Shown here: in pieces, positions 6,036 to 6,588 of the stretch
Numbering within the stretch: position 1 is the stretch's first letter
Layout: each line of letters starts with the position of its first letter
NCBI RefSeq assembly: GCF_030523985.1
Contig: NZ_JAUNHK010000124.1
Span: forward strand, 1-6,588
From: Deinococcus sp.
GTDB taxonomy: Bacteria > Deinococcota > Deinococci > Deinococcales > Deinococcaceae
Direction: 5' to 3'
DNA: 6,588 nucleotides
The notes under the pieces: generated by a model
The model's input: only the letters and a program-made list of their open reading frames with translations
The model's database searches: none
Told to the model about the DNA's origin: nothing
Position numbers and translations under genes: made by a program

Positions 6036-6588
6036 CGCTCGGCCTCTATGTCCCCCGCGAGTCGCCGCTGCACCGACTGCGGCCTGCGCCCAAGCTGGCA
6101 GCGGTGCTGCTGGCGGGCGTCGTCGTGTTCTGGGTGCGCGACTGGCGGGTGCTGCTGGCGCTGCTGGCACTGACGCTGGCGCTCTACGGGCTGGCGCGGC
6201 TGGGCTGGCGGGCAAGCTGGGCGCAACTGCGGCCTTCGCTGGGGGTGCTGCTGTTCCTGTTCGTGGTGCAAAGCCTGCTGGCGGGTCTGGAATCGGGCGC
6301 GGTCACGGTGCTGCGCTTTGGCGTGCTGCTGCTGCTGTCGTCGCTGGTGACGCTGACCACCCGCGTGTCCGACCTGCTCGCCGCGCTGGAGCGGGCCATG
6401 CAGCCGCTCGCCCGCGTGGGCGTCAACCCCGCCAAGGTCAGCCTCGCCGTGTCGCTCACCCTGCGGTTTATTCCGGTAGTAGTGCAGACGGTGAACGACG
6501 TGCGGGACGCGCAGCGGGCGCGGGGCATCGAAAAGAACATGGTCGCGCTGACCGTGCCTGTCATCGTGCGGACGCTGAAAATGGCGGA
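6032..6588 (+). CDS. bioN: ECF transporter transmembrane coupling protein BioN (EcfT family), partial
   Basis: This frame starts with GTG at 6032, overlapping the bioM stop by four bases (GTGA), with GGGAG (6019-6023) eight bases upstream. It stays open to the window edge (185 codons plus two bases), so the C terminus is missing. The protein begins MTLGLYVPRESPLHRLRP, with the SPLHRLxP start typical of EcfT/CbiQ proteins. It has hydrophobic segments at about 22-34, 38-55, 69-84, 90-110 and 137-151. The sequence DAQRARGIEKN (159-169) carries the Ala-Arg-Gly coupling-helix motif (163-165) through which EcfT grips the ATPase dimer. A second such motif would be expected just beyond the window. 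BioN proteins are around 200 residues, so only a short end should be missing. Together with bioY and bioM it forms a dedicated biotin transporter. Confidence 0.9.
   Translation, partial: MTLGLYVPRESPLHRLRPAPKLAAVLLAGVVVFWVRDWRVLLALLALTLALYGLARLGWRASWAQLRPSLGVLLFLFVVQSLLAGLESGAVTVLRFGVLLLLSSLVTLTTRVSDLLAALERAMQPLARVGVNPAKVSLAVSLTLRFIPVVVQTVNDVRDAQRARGIEKNMVALTVPVIVRTLKMA

Overview
The window looks like chromosome of a GC-rich member of the Deinococcus lineage, probably Deinococcus itself. The clues are a 16S rRNA 3' end followed at once by a terminator rather than by a spacer and 23S, strongly G/C-biased codon third positions, and gene content known from that group. This assignment rests on recalled knowledge, not on a search; I am about 70% confident of the genus.

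Layout. (1) Positions 1-40 are the last bases of a 16S rRNA gene on the + strand, with helix 45 and the anti-Shine-Dalgarno sequence, followed by a strong intrinsic terminator (83-120). (2) acs (acetyl-CoA synthetase) lies on the - strand at 181-2127, convergent with the rRNA gene, with its own probable terminator at 133-176. (3) A 216-bp divergent intergenic region (2128-2343) separates acs from a + strand two-gene unit. That unit is a COG2905-type protein (degenerate cNMP-binding fold, two CBS domains and a DUF294/GlnD-like nucleotidyltransferase) and a DnaQ-like DEDDh 3'-5' exonuclease that overlaps it by four bases (GTGA). (4) A 62-bp gap carries a perfect 9-bp inverted repeat with a 16-nt spacer, just before a biotin ECF transporter operon: bioY (substrate-binding membrane protein), bioM (ATPase) and bioN (EcfT transmembrane coupler, cut by the window edge and overlapping bioM by GTGA).

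How the genes may work together. Acs turns acetate, ATP and CoA into acetyl-CoA, AMP and PPi. The divergent CBS/nucleotidyltransferase protein and its exonuclease partner belong to families that, as I recall, sit next to acs and acetate-uptake genes in many proteobacteria. Here the pair faces acs without any acetate symporter, so an energy-sensing or regulatory link to acetate activation is a reasonable but untested idea. bioYMN imports biotin, the cofactor of acetyl-CoA carboxylase and other carboxylases. The inverted repeat has the geometry of a BirA operator but a different half-site sequence.

The most interesting items are the candidate biotin operator, the acs-facing DUF294/exonuclease pair, and the stand-alone 16S gene. 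I saw no mobile element, CRISPR array, tRNA or phage gene.
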